DNA of 16,487 nucleotides from an uncultured Prevotella sp. (GTDB lineage Bacteria; Bacteroidota; Bacteroidia; Bacteroidales; Bacteroidaceae): contig UQPD01000045.1 in the NCBI GenBank assembly GCA_900542795.1, positions 1-16,487 on the forward strand. The letters run 5' to 3'. A program made the translations under genes and the position numbers. Below, piece by piece: positions 6,671-14,378 of this stretch. Under the pieces are notes generated by a model. That model ran no database searches. It had not been told where the DNA came from and was given only the letters and a program-made list of their open reading frames with translations. Every line of letters begins with the position of its first letter. Positions within the stretch are counted from its first letter, which is position 1.

Positions 6671-7816
6671 TTAAGAGATAGGTTTGTTCGTCTCAATCCA
6701 CTTAACCATTTCAGCAGCAGCCCGTTCAGGAGCACCAGGTTCACCTAATCGTTTAGCCATTTCCTCATAGCCTTTTAATTGAGCCAATCGAGCAGGAGCG
6801 TCAGCGGGCAAGAGCTGTGCCAAGTGCGCACGCACATTTTCCACACACATCCCATCAGCCACAAGTTCAGGCACCACTTCACGTCCAGCAATAAGATTAA
6901 CCAACGAAATAAAAGGAACCTTCAAAAAGTAAGGACGCACACGCGATACAAACCATCCACAACGAATGTAGTAGCACACCACTTGGGGAACACGAAAGAG
7001 AGCCGTCTCAAGCGTAGCCGTACCACTGGTAACCAAGGCAGCAGTGGCATGCGAAAGCAAAGCATAAGTCTGTCCACTCACCATCTGCACACGCGAGGCA
7101 TCAATGCCCGATGCTTGAATAATGCGTTCGTAAAAGTCCGATTCAATAGCAGGAGCCTTAGCAATTACCAATTTGTAGTTCGTTGCAAAAGGCAAGGCAG
7201 CTTGCAACATCCTACTCAAATTGTCCACAATCTCTTGTCGGCGCGAACCAGGTAACAAGGCAATGGTCTGTCCATCAGATTTTGGAGCACCCTGTGCTGC
7301 AATAAAAGCCGAAACTTCATCCACCGAGGGATTTCCCACATACGAAATAGGGTAATGATGCTTCCCTTCAAAAAAGTCAACTTCAAAAGGCAGAATAGAG
7401 AACAAACGGTCAACATCCCTACGAATAGCATGAATGCGATGCTCCTTCCAAGCCCATATTTTAGGCGAAATATAATAAAAAACAGGGCAAATGGCATTTT
7501 CTTTCGCAAAACGTGCCATTTTTAAGTTAAACCCAGGGTAGTCCACAAGAATAAGCGCATCAGGCTTCCATTCAGCAATCTCACGTTTACATTGAGCCAT
7601 GCCACGCAAAATGGTGCGCAAGTGGAGAGCCACCTGCACAAATCCCATATAGGCTAACTCGCGATAGTGACAAAGCAAAGTGCCACCCACGGCTTGCATC
7701 TCGTCTCCCCCATAAAAGCGAAACTCCACATCAGGCTGCAGTTGTTTAATGGCCCGCATCAAGTGAGCCGCATGCAAGTCGCCACTTGCCTCACCCGCAA
7801 TTAGGAATATCTTCAT
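6671..7816 (-). CDS. lpxB: Lipid-A-disaccharide synthase
   Basis: LpxB (glycosyltransferase family 19) joins UDP-2,3-diacylglucosamine and lipid X to form the lipid A disaccharide at the inner face of the cytoplasmic membrane. The 381-residue length matches the family. Signature segments are GEASGD at 8-13, DYPGFN at 92-97, YYISPKIWAW at 114-123, YVGNPSVDE near 159-167 and LLPGSRRQEI at 187-196 (the UDP-sugar-binding region). The start codon overlaps the surE stop (ATGA), so the two are translationally coupled. Finding lpxB confirms a Gram-negative outer membrane with lipid A. The sequence looks intact. Confidence 0.97.
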   Translation of the reverse strand: MKIFLIAGEASGDLHAAHLMRAIKQLQPDVEFRFYGGDEMQAVGGTLLCHYRELAYMGFVQVALHLRTILRGMAQCKREIAEWKPDALILVDYPGFNLKMARFAKENAICPVFYYISPKIWAWKEHRIHAIRRDVDRLFSILPFEVDFFEGKHHYPISYVGNPSVDEVSAFIAAQGAPKSDGQTIALLPGSRRQEIVDNLSRMLQAALPFATNYKLVIAKAPAIESDFYERIIQASGIDASRVQMVSGQTYALLSHATAALVTSGTATLETALFRVPQVVCYYIRCGWFVSRVRPYFLKVPFISLVNLIAGREVVPELVADGMCVENVRAHLAQLLPADAPARLAQLKGYEEMAKRLGEPGAPERAAAEMVKWIETNKPIS

Positions 7817-8568
7817 AACACTTGCCTCAAAACGTCCACCAATTCGTGAGCCGTAACATCCAACTGCGTTGGTGTAATGGCCACATAGTCATGAGCCAAA
7901 GCCCAACGGTCGGTGTCTGTAGCCTCAGGTTCCAACTCCTTGCAGTCGCCAGCCAACCAGTAGTAGTCTGCACCATAAGGATGCTTGCGCGGTTCCACCT
8001 CATTCTGCCAACGCGACCGAGCCATGCGACACACTTTAATACCCTTAAACTTAGGTGCAAGGGGAAAGTTGATGTTCAAACAAGTAAAAGCGGGCAATCC
8101 AACTGCAATGGCTTTAAACATAAAGTCCACTAAGTAAGGGCGCAAAGGCTCAAAGTCAGCCTCCATGCGATGGTCGCAGAGCGAAAAAGCCACAGAGGGG
8201 TACCCTTGCAAGGCACCTTCAATAGCCACCCCCATCGTGCCCGAGTAGTGAGCGTTAACCGATGAGTTATCCCCATGGTTAATACCCCCAATAACAAGGT
8301 CGAACTTGCGGTCGGTAAAAAGGTTAAGAGCCATCTTTACACAATCAGTCGGTGTGCCCGAACACGAACACACTGTGAGGCCTTCTTCTTGACGTAGCAT
8401 CTTATAAGTAAGCGGACGTGCCGAAGTAATGGAACAACTAAAGCCCGAACGGGCAGAATCAGGAGCCATAACCAAAATATCGGCATAAGGGCGCAAAGCC
8501 TCTACCAGAAAATTTATTCCAGGTGCATCTACACCATCGTCGTTGGATATAAGCAAGTAAGGACGCAT
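7813..8568 (-). CDS. surE: 5'/3'-nucleotidase SurE
   Basis: SurE is a metal-dependent phosphatase that removes phosphate from nucleoside 5'- and 3'-monophosphates, with a part in stress survival. The 251-residue length is normal. The N terminus ISNDDGVDAPGI carries the metal ligands D10 and D11. S41 in SARSGFS and N97 in GGINHGDN complete the conserved metal site. GTPTDCV at 71-77 is also typical. The start at 8566-8568 puts ISNDD at the expected distance from Met1. It is the first gene of the leftward block and overlaps lpxB by 4 bases, a pairing common in Bacteroidales. No convincing promoter was found; CTACTTTG on the minus strand near 8630 is one base short of the -7 spacing. Confidence 0.97.
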   Translation of the reverse strand: MRPYLLISNDDGVDAPGINFLVEALRPYADILVMAPDSARSGFSCSITSARPLTYKMLRQEEGLTVCSCSGTPTDCVKMALNLFTDRKFDLVIGGINHGDNSSVNAHYSGTMGVAIEGALQGYPSVAFSLCDHRMEADFEPLRPYLVDFMFKAIAVGLPAFTCLNINFPLAPKFKGIKVCRMARSRWQNEVEPRKHPYGADYYWLAGDCKELEPEATDTDRWALAHDYVAITPTQLDVTAHELVDVLRQVL

Positions 8569-8803
8569 AAAGATGACTTTTTAAAATGCAATATTAAAAC
8601 GCCTAAGCTGCAAAACAGTCTTGCAAAGTAGCAAACCATCCATTCGCAGGGCTAAAAGATAGAATATAAAATGCTGTTCTAATTTTTTTTCTGAAATTCA
8701 GACAATCGTTTAACACCCTCTTGCCTGTGTTTAAGTATAGCACCACGCAGTCACATAGTTTGCTATGCTCCTCCATTCTCTATTCTCCATTTACATGCAA
8801 TAA

Positions 8804-8840
8804 GGCACAAATTAACTTATCAGAATTATTAGAACTACTC
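8804..8840. repeat. Dispersed intergenic repeat, copy 2
   Basis: It matches 17-53 at 34 of 37 positions in the same orientation, 8787 bases away. It lies about 60 bases upstream of the parA -7 box. The similarity stops sharply at both ends, as expected for a short dispersed repeat rather than a duplicated region. Confidence 0.75.
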
Positions 8841-8900
8841 AAAAGATAAGGCAAAAGTACGAAAAATAGTTTAGTCGTAGATTATTAGCCGAATTTTTCT

Positions 8901-8908
8901 TACCTTTG
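8901..8908 (+). promoter_or_regulatory. Likely parA promoter -7 box
   Basis: TACCTTTG matches the Bacteroidetes -7 consensus TAnnTTTG. No good TTTG lies at the usual 19-22 bases upstream, so the -33 element is weak or absent. Transcription would start near 8915, giving a leader of about 70 bases before parA. Confidence 0.55.
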
Positions 8909-8984
8909 CAACCCATAAAGCATAGAGACAGAGGGCAGCAAAAAGCATTACAAGCTCTCTTATCCTTAACCTATAACAAAAAAT

Positions 8985-9752
8985 ATGAGCAAAATCATTG
9001 CTTTGGCCAACCAAAAAGGTGGCGTAGGCAAAACCACCACTTCAATGAATTTGGCCGCATCACTTGCCACACTCGAAAAGCGCGTGCTGCTAATCGATGC
9101 CGACTCGCAGGCTAACGCTTCGTCGGGCTTGGGAGTGGACTTGAGCAAGGTGGACTGCTCAATCTATGAATGCCTCATCAATGGCACAGACATACGCGAG
9201 GCTATTTACACCACCGACATAGACCGTCTCGACATTATCCCCTCAAACATCAATTTGGTGGGAGCCGAGGTAGAAATGCTCAACTTTGAGCGACGCGAGT
9301 ATATATTGCGTACTTTGTTGCGTACGCTCGATAAAGAGTACGACTACATCCTCATCGACTGCTCGCCTTCGCTCGGTCTTATCACAGTCAATGCGCTCAC
9401 AGCTGCCAATTCTGTGATTATTCCTGTGCAATGTGAGTATTTTGCACTCGAGGGTATCTCAAAACTCCTCAACACCATCAAGATTGTCAAAAAGAAGCTC
9501 AATCCCGAACTCGAAATTGAGGGATTCTTGCTCACTATGTATGATAGTCGTTTGCGCTTAGCCAACCAAATCTACGATGAAGTGAAGCGACACTTCCAAG
9601 AGTTGGTGTTCAAAACCGTTATTCAGCGCAATGTTAAGCTCTCTGAGGCTCCAAGCCACGGATTGCCTGCCATTCTCTACGACGCAGACTCAACGGGTGC
9701 AAAAAACCACTTGGCTCTTGCCAAAGAAATTATCAAAAAGAACGAAAAATAA
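8985..9752 (+). CDS. parA: Chromosome-partitioning ATPase ParA/Soj
   Basis: A 255-residue ParA-family ATPase that binds DNA in its ATP form and, with ParB at parS, segregates replicated chromosome origins. The deviant Walker A motif KGGVGKTT lies at 11-18 with the signature lysine K11. The A' motif IDAD lies at 37-40 and the Walker B region ILIDCSPSLG at 122-131. The short length with no N-terminal helix-turn-helix is the chromosomal (Soj) type rather than the P1-plasmid type. Arginine codons are all CGN, unlike the later ATPase gene. It is followed 130 bases later by parB. The start matches the family's N terminus (MSKIIALANQKGG). Confidence 0.97.
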   Translation: MSKIIALANQKGGVGKTTTSMNLAASLATLEKRVLLIDADSQANASSGLGVDLSKVDCSIYECLINGTDIREAIYTTDIDRLDIIPSNINLVGAEVEMLNFERREYILRTLLRTLDKEYDYILIDCSPSLGLITVNALTAANSVIIPVQCEYFALEGISKLLNTIKIVKKKLNPELEIEGFLLTMYDSRLRLANQIYDEVKRHFQELVFKTVIQRNVKLSEAPSHGLPAILYDADSTGAKNHLALAKEIIKKNEK

Positions 9753-9882
9753 ACGTGCAAAGGACTAATGGGTGAAATTTTAAATTATATTTTTTAGAAT
9801 CACCCTGTTAAAAGGAGTAGCCTCAAACGTGAAGCACCCTTTTCCCTCTACACATACTTCTTCATTTAACCCTCCTATTTAA

Positions 9883-10776
9883 ATGGCATCTCATAAGAAA
9901 TTTCCCGCATTGGGACGTGGATTGGACGCTCTCATCTCAACCGAAGAAGAGGTACATACCAGTGGTTCTTCGAGCATCAACGAGGTGCCGGTGTTCAAAA
10001 TAAAAGCGAACCCCAATCAGCCGCGCCGTGAGTTCCAACCCGAAGCTTTGCAAGAGTTGGCAGACAGCATCCGCGAAATAGGCATTATCCAGCCCATTAC
10101 GTTGCGACTGATGGAGGACGACTCTTACCAAATCATTGCTGGTGAACGACGCTGGCGTGCTGCACAAATAGCCGGACTTACTACAATTCCTGCTTACATT
10201 CGCACCGTCGACGATGAAAACACCATGCAAATGGCTTTGGTGGAGAACATTCAGCGCGAAGACCTCAACGCCATCGAAATTGCATTGGCTTATCACAACC
10301 TCATCGAGCAATACAACCTTACGCAAGACAAGTTAGCAGAAAAGGTAGGTAAAAAACGTGCCACCATTGCCAACTATTTGCGTCTGCTCAAATTGCCCGC
10401 ACAGGTGCAGGTAGCTTTGCAAAACAAAGAAGTAGACCAAGGTCATGCGCGTGCCTTACTCGGATTAGACAAACCTTCGCTCCAAGTAAAGCTTTTCAAC
10501 GAAATTCGCGAAAAAGGCTACTCGGTGCGTCAGGTCGAAGAGATGGTAAAGGCACTCAACAATGGCGAAACCCTCAAGAGCGGACGCCATACACTGAAAG
10601 ATAAAGGGACTAAACGATTGCCCGAGGAATACAACGAACTGCGTTCGCGTCTTTCTGAGCGATTTAACACCAAGGTGCAAATGACCTGCTCGCAACAAGG
10701 AAAAGGTAAAATTTCTATTCCCTTTGCCTCAGAGGAAGAATTGGAACGCATCATTACGTTGCTCGACAAAATCTAA
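9883..10776 (+). CDS. parB: Chromosome-partitioning protein ParB/Spo0J
   Basis: A 297-residue ParB, which loads at parS sites and slides as a CTP-dependent clamp while stimulating ParA. The N-terminal GRGLDALI (11-18) is the ParA-interaction segment. NPNQPRREF (43-51) opens the ParB/Srx domain. GERRWRA at 87-93 and ENIQRED at 121-127 are the conserved CTP-binding and clamp motifs. A helix-turn-helix follows at about 146-171, with GHARALL at 187-193 beyond it. The C-terminal about 50 residues form the dimerisation region. It lies 130 bases after parA; the gap carries a modest GGGTGA/TCACCC inverted pair (9770-9775 and 9800-9805). No consensus parS was found in the window. Confidence 0.97.
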   Translation: MASHKKFPALGRGLDALISTEEEVHTSGSSSINEVPVFKIKANPNQPRREFQPEALQELADSIREIGIIQPITLRLMEDDSYQIIAGERRWRAAQIAGLTTIPAYIRTVDDENTMQMALVENIQREDLNAIEIALAYHNLIEQYNLTQDKLAEKVGKKRATIANYLRLLKLPAQVQVALQNKEVDQGHARALLGLDKPSLQVKLFNEIREKGYSVRQVEEMVKALNNGETLKSGRHTLKDKGTKRLPEEYNELRSRLSERFNTKVQMTCSQQGKGKISIPFASEEELERIITLLDKI

Positions 10777-10831
10777 GTCCTTTCCTCTTCCCGAAAGTCA
10801 TTCTCGCTTCCCCCCCAAGGCTCATTCTTTT

Positions 10832-10856
10832 GGCAAACCCACTTTAGGGTCTTGCC
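10832..10856 (+). other. Bulged hairpin in the parB-DUF5683 gap
   Basis: GGCAA (10832-10836) pairs with TTGCC (10852-10856) and ACCC (10837-10840) with GGGT (10847-10850), with one bulged C and a 6-base loop. It is in the 120-base gap before the DUF5683 gene and has no T tract, so it is more likely a leader or processing structure than a terminator. Confidence 0.4.
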
Positions 10857-10896
10857 CAAGGAAACCGCTTAACACACAAAGCAATTACCCAAAAAC

Positions 10897-11769
10897 ATGA
10901 GTTGGCAAACCCTTGTGCGTGCATGGATGCTCGTTTTGTTAGCGTGCATAAGTCCTGTAGCGCTCATAGCAAACACAATATCTGAAGTCGGAGCCTCAAA
11001 CAAGGTTTCGGCTTTGCCCATTTTTGCAAGTCAACCCATTGCGTGTACCGACACCGTGAAGAGTTTCGACCAATTGGCAAAAGAATTGTTGGAGGAAAAG
11101 AAACACCACGAAGAGGTGTCCGACCCCGACTCTGTGCTTGCCCGCAAGCAAAAAGGCATCTTGCGTCCCGACACTTTGCTTACAGCAGCCGACTCAGCAC
11201 GATTGCGTCGAATAACCGACTCGCTTACACACATTCCAAAGCTCCCCCTCACCAAGGTAAAGATGCGCTTTATCCCTAATCCCAACAAAGCCCTCTGGCT
11301 TTCATTGGTATTTCCTGGTGCAGGACAAATTTACAACCGTAAATATTGGAAACTACCTATTATATATGGTGGCTTCATGGGATGCACCTATGCCTTGATG
11401 TGGAACCAAATGATGTATCGCGACTATTCGCAAGCCTATCTCGACATTATGGACGATGACCCTAACACCAACTCCTATCTCGACATGCTGCCTCCGCGAT
11501 ACGACATCACCGGACGCGAAGAGCAATTCAAAAACGTGTTTAAGCGTAAAAAGGACTTTTACCGACGCTACCGCGACCTTAGTGCATTCTGCTTTGTAGG
11601 TGTGTATTTACTCTCGGTCATCGATGCCTATGTCGATGCCCAACTCTCTGTATTTGACATTTCACCTGATCTCAGCATGAAAGTAGAGCCTGCTGTGATA
11701 GGTGCGCCCAATATGCTTGGCTCAAACAAGCGTGCTGCCTATGGCGTAGGCTGCAGTTTGAGTTTTTAA
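10897..11769 (+). CDS. DUF5683-domain membrane protein
   Basis: A 290-residue protein that begins with a hydrophobic export signal (about 5-25, ending near ALIANT). It is followed by a polar, probably periplasmic stretch with helical EELLEEKKHHEE (near 62-73). The DUF5683 core starts near 126 with PNPNKALWLSLVFPGAGQIY, a glycine/proline-rich hydrophobic motif. A second hydrophobic segment (about 152-170) and a third (about 229-248) complete the likely membrane portion. The domain has no known biochemical role that I can name. In Bacteroidales it is commonly found between parB and a lytic transglycosylase, as here, 18 bases ahead of that gene. A role linking envelope and segregation is inferred only from this order. 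Confidence 0.8.
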   Translation: MSWQTLVRAWMLVLLACISPVALIANTISEVGASNKVSALPIFASQPIACTDTVKSFDQLAKELLEEKKHHEEVSDPDSVLARKQKGILRPDTLLTAADSARLRRITDSLTHIPKLPLTKVKMRFIPNPNKALWLSLVFPGAGQIYNRKYWKLPIIYGGFMGCTYALMWNQMMYRDYSQAYLDIMDDDPNTNSYLDMLPPRYDITGREEQFKNVFKRKKDFYRRYRDLSAFCFVGVYLLSVIDAYVDAQLSVFDISPDLSMKVEPAVIGAPNMLGSNKRAAYGVGCSLSF

Positions 11770-11787
11770 GAACGACAAATCAACCGA

Positions 11788-13224
11788 ATGAAACGTATAA
11801 AAACCATTATCCTTTCGTTTGCCTTTGGCGTGCTTGGCGCTATGGCACAAAACGAAAACATTACCGTACAGGACGACCAAAACGGACAAGAAGAAGTTAT
11901 TGGTTTGCCCGAGGGTATGACCGTTAGTTGCGATTCTCTCATCAACGAGTGGATGGCAAAAAAGTATCTTTATCCCGACACCACTTGTGTAAACCCCGAT
12001 TACAACCCAACCTTCACTCCCGAGGAATATCAAGAACGCTTACGTCGTTTGCCCGTTGTAATGGAGATGCCCTACAACAGCGTCGTACAAAAGTTTATCG
12101 ACCAATACAGTGGACGCTTGCGTCGCACCGTGTCGTATGCTTTGGGAGCAGGAAACTTTTATGTGCCTATCTTCGAAGAAGCACTCGACTATTACGGACT
12201 TCCCCTTGAGTTGAAGTACCTTCCCGTCATTGAGTCGGCTCTCGAACCTAAAGCCCGCAGCCATGCAGGTGCTGTTGGTTTGTGGCAGTTCATGCTTGCC
12301 ACAGGCAAACGCTACGACTTAAAGGTCAATAGCCTTCTCGACGAACGTCAAGACCCTTATAAAAGTACTTGGGCGGCTGCACGCTACTTGCGCGACTTAT
12401 ACAAAATCTATCATGACTGGAGTCTTGTAATTGCAGCCTACAACTGCGGACCTGGCAGTGTCAACAAAGCCATCCATCGTGCAGGGGGTACGCGCGACTA
12501 TTGGGCAATCTACCCTTACTTGCCCAGCGAAACCCGTGGCTATGTGCCTGCTTTCATTGCAGCCAACTACATCATGAACTATTATTGCGAGCACAACATT
12601 TGTCCTATGAAGACAAAGATTCCCGTCACAACCGACACGGTAACCGTTACTCGCGATTTACACATGCAGCAAGTGGCAGAACTTTGCAACATTGACATGG
12701 AAGCAGTGCATGCGCTCAATCCTCAATACCGCACCGACTTAATTCCTGGTTCAAGTGGTCCCATGACGCTTTGTTTGCCAACCGATGCGCTCAATGCCTT
12801 TATCGACCTTAAGGATTCTGTTTATAATTATCGTGCTGAAGAACTTTTCACCCGTCGTCAAACGGTTGAGGTAGACAGCAAACTCGATAATCGCAGTGTA
12901 GCTGCACGTCGTCGTTGCAGTCGCAGCAACGATGTTACCGAAACTCGCTCTTCATCTACCAAAAGCAGCAAGAGTTCTAAGACAACACAAAGTTCAAAGA
13001 GCAGCAAGAGCACAAAGAGCAGCAAGAGTTCAAAGAGCAGCAAGAGTTCAAAGAGTAAGAGCAAGAGCAGAAAGAAGGACACCACAAAGAATGTAACTGT
13101 TCGCGATGGTGATAGTCTCGAGCGCATTGCCAAGCGCAATGGCACAACCGTGCAGAAACTCAAAAAGCTCAATAACATAAAGGGCAACATTATTAACACA
13201 GGTAAAAAGCTTCGCGTTAAGTAA
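11788..13224 (+). CDS. Membrane-bound lytic murein transglycosylase D-like protein with LysM domains
   Basis: A 478-residue exported enzyme that cleaves peptidoglycan between MurNAc and GlcNAc with formation of 1,6-anhydroMurNAc. The signal peptide covers about 1-20. The SLT domain has catalytic E149 in VIESAL, GLWQFM at 164-169 and AAYNCGPG at 216-223. A LysM-like module (about 284-330) and a C-terminal LysM (about 435-478, VRDGDSLERIAKRNGTT) bind glycan. Between them, residues 388-430 are almost only Ser, Lys and Thr, coded by tandem 18-base units. No lipobox cysteine is seen, so it is probably periplasmic. It lies 18 bases after the DUF5683 gene and ends at a strong terminator. In many relatives a RelA/SpoT gene follows; it does not here. 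Confidence 0.93.
   Translation: MKRIKTIILSFAFGVLGAMAQNENITVQDDQNGQEEVIGLPEGMTVSCDSLINEWMAKKYLYPDTTCVNPDYNPTFTPEEYQERLRRLPVVMEMPYNSVVQKFIDQYSGRLRRTVSYALGAGNFYVPIFEEALDYYGLPLELKYLPVIESALEPKARSHAGAVGLWQFMLATGKRYDLKVNSLLDERQDPYKSTWAAARYLRDLYKIYHDWSLVIAAYNCGPGSVNKAIHRAGGTRDYWAIYPYLPSETRGYVPAFIAANYIMNYYCEHNICPMKTKIPVTTDTVTVTRDLHMQQVAELCNIDMEAVHALNPQYRTDLIPGSSGPMTLCLPTDALNAFIDLKDSVYNYRAEELFTRRQTVEVDSKLDNRSVAARRRCSRSNDVTETRSSSTKSSKSSKTTQSSKSSKSTKSSKSSKSSKSSKSKSKSRKKDTTKNVTVRDGDSLERIAKRNGTTVQKLKKLNNIKGNIINTGKKLRVK
12991..13053 (+). repeat. 18-base coding tandem repeat (Ser-Lys linker)
   Basis: AGTTCAAAGAGCAGCAAG at 12991-13008 is followed by a copy with two changes (13009-13026), an exact copy (13027-13044) and a half copy (13045-13053). 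Each unit encodes Ser-Ser-Lys-Ser-Ser-Lys within the transglycosylase. The array can change length in frame by slippage or recombination and would vary linker length without disrupting LysM. Confidence 0.85.
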
Positions 13225-13248
13225 TTGCTGCAAAAATATTTATTCCCC

Positions 13249-13287
13249 AAAAGGCAGATGTTGCACGCACACAACATCTGCCTTTTT
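13249..13287. terminator. Strong hairpin terminator after the transglycosylase gene
   Basis: AAAAGGCAGATGTTG (13249-13263) and CAACATCTGCCTTTT (13272-13286) form a perfect 15-bp stem around an 8-base loop, ending in a five-T run. This is a textbook Rho-independent terminator for the rightward par block and isolates the glycosyltransferase gene 20 bases further on. Confidence 0.93.
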
Positions 13288-13307
13288 ACAATCCTTATAG
13301 TTTATTT

Positions 13308-14123
13308 ATGAAACTCTCCGTCGTTACCATAAACTACAACAACCGTGCAGGATTAGAAAAGACCCTCCGTTCGGTAACCCAGCAACTCACGCCCGATGTT
13401 GAATACATTGTCATTGATGGTGGCTCTACCGATGGCAGTGTCGAACTGATTCGTCAGTATGCTAACCACATCACTTATTGGGTAAGCGAGCGCGACAAAG
13501 GCATTTACAATGCCATGAACAAAGCCATTCAGGTAGCGCAAGGCGAATACATTAACTTTATGAATTCGGGCGATGCTTATGCTGCGGTTGATGTCTTGCC
13601 TCAAGTTTTGCCCCGACTTTGTGGCAAGGACTTTTACATTGGCGATGAAAAGCGTGAGCAAGGCAGCAAGTTAAAAATCGTGCATGCTCCCGAGCGCATA
13701 CATTTCATCAGCATTGCGCACAGTGCCTTAAAGCACCAAGCCACGTTCATACGTACCCAGTTACTCAAAGATCGTCCTTACGATGAAAGTTACAAAATAG
13801 CAGCAGATTGGGAGCACATGTTCCATGCTTTTATTTTCGACAATGCCACCTACGAGCGTTTGCCTCTTCTTGTTTCCGACTTCGACCTCAGTGGTGTATC
13901 CAGCAGCAAAGAGTTAGAAGCTTTGCAGCAACAAGAGTGTCATCGCATTCGTGCTTCGCATCTACCTCCGCGCATCTGCGAATTTGTTGAAGGCGAAAAC
14001 AACAAATACCAACTCAAATTGCTTCATGCCTTAGGTTACGATGCGCCTCTTCGTCGCGACCTCAAAGTGCTTCGCAATGCCTTCAAAATGCTTCTTTCCG
14101 ATTTGTTTCGAAAACGTTCTTAG
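13308..14123 (+). CDS. Family 2 glycosyltransferase
   Basis: A 271-residue GT2 (GT-A fold) enzyme of the WcaE-like branch, transferring a sugar from a nucleotide donor, probably into a surface polysaccharide or lipopolysaccharide. The N terminus SVVTINYNNRAGLEKTLRS (4-22) begins the Rossmann-like nucleotide-binding part. IDGGSTDGS at 36-44 is typical, as is ERDKGIYNAMNKAI at 61-74. NSGD (86-89) occupies the place of the DxD metal motif. HQATF at 143-147, DWEHMF at 167-172 and DLSGVSS at 193-199 fit the acceptor half. No membrane segments are seen. It stands alone between a terminator and a tandem repeat; no clear promoter lies in the 20 bases after the terminator. Donor and acceptor cannot be told. 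Confidence 0.9.
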   Translation: MKLSVVTINYNNRAGLEKTLRSVTQQLTPDVEYIVIDGGSTDGSVELIRQYANHITYWVSERDKGIYNAMNKAIQVAQGEYINFMNSGDAYAAVDVLPQVLPRLCGKDFYIGDEKREQGSKLKIVHAPERIHFISIAHSALKHQATFIRTQLLKDRPYDESYKIAADWEHMFHAFIFDNATYERLPLLVSDFDLSGVSSSKELEALQQQECHRIRASHLPPRICEFVEGENNKYQLKLLHALGYDAPLRRDLKVLRNAFKMLLSDLFRKRS

Positions 14124-14155
14124 GTAGAGAAGCACAATATTTCCTAACAGCATTT

Positions 14156-14293
14156 CGCCAACTGCCACAACGAAAACGCGCCAACTGCCACAACGAAAAC
14201 GCGCCAACTGCCACAACGAAAACTCGCCAACTGCCACAACAGAATTGCGCCAACTGTCACAACAGAAATGCGCCAACTGCCACAACGAAGCTA
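14156..14293. repeat. Six-copy 23-base tandem repeat
   Basis: Units start at 14156, 14179, 14202, 14225, 14248 and 14271, with an exact 23-base period. All begin CGCCAACTG, and five of six continue CCACAAC (unit 5 has T for the first C). Units 1 and 2 are identical; unit 3 differs at its last base; units 4 to 6 differ in the last seven or so bases. There are no spacers, so this is not a CRISPR array. It lies between the glycosyltransferase gene and the promoter of the ATPase gene. An open frame on the minus strand through it is a product of the repeat. Confidence 0.95.
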
Positions 14294-14319
14294 AAAAAGA
14301 ACAAAGTTCAATCATCTTA

Positions 14320-14353
14320 TTTGCTTGATATTCAATAAAATATATTATTTTTG
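14320..14353 (+). promoter_or_regulatory. Promoter of the AAA/DUF4143 ATPase gene
   Basis: TTTG (14320-14323), a 22-base spacer and TATTTTTG (14346-14353) match both boxes of the Bacteroidetes consensus. Transcription would start near 14360, about 20 bases before the ATG. The gene therefore has its own promoter just after the tandem repeat. Confidence 0.7.
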
Positions 14354-14378
14354 CATCAGAAATTAAAAATGAGATTTT

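Larger units (their letters stand above)
8569..8984. other. Divergent intergenic region between surE and parA
   Basis: These 416 bases hold no credible gene. They contain a 13-base palindrome TCTGAAATTCAGA (8690-8702), a weak inverted pair ATAGCA/TGCTAT (8737-8742 and 8761-8766), the second copy of the dispersed repeat (8804-8840), and the likely parA promoter near 8901. Transcription diverges from this region. I saw no perfect DnaA box or parS site in it. Confidence 0.7.

Noticed and set aside
8569..8984. Replication origin at the strand switch beside parA
   Set aside because: The position is suggestive, but no perfect DnaA box (TTATCCACA) or box cluster, and no dnaA or other origin genes, were seen.
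9770..9805. Terminator or attenuator after parA
   Set aside because: GGGTGA/TCACCC gives only a 6-bp stem with a 24-base loop and no T run, so it is noted in the parB entry but not called.
9826..9841. Possible parS site between parA and parB
   Set aside because: Only one half (ACGTGAAGCA) resembles the consensus TGTTTCACGTGAAACA; about 10 of 16 positions match, which is too few. No better match was found in the window.
12858..13277. Leucine-rich minus-strand open frame inside the transglycosylase gene
   Set aside because: It is the antisense reading of the Ser-Lys repeat; the sense frame has the catalytic and LysM motifs.
14156..14293. CRISPR array
   Set aside because: The period is exactly the repeat length (23 bases) with no spacers, and no cas genes are present.
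14031..14315. Minus-strand open frame across the 23-base array
   Set aside because: Its Trp/Val-rich repeats come from the tandem DNA repeat, and it overlaps the glycosyltransferase 3' end.
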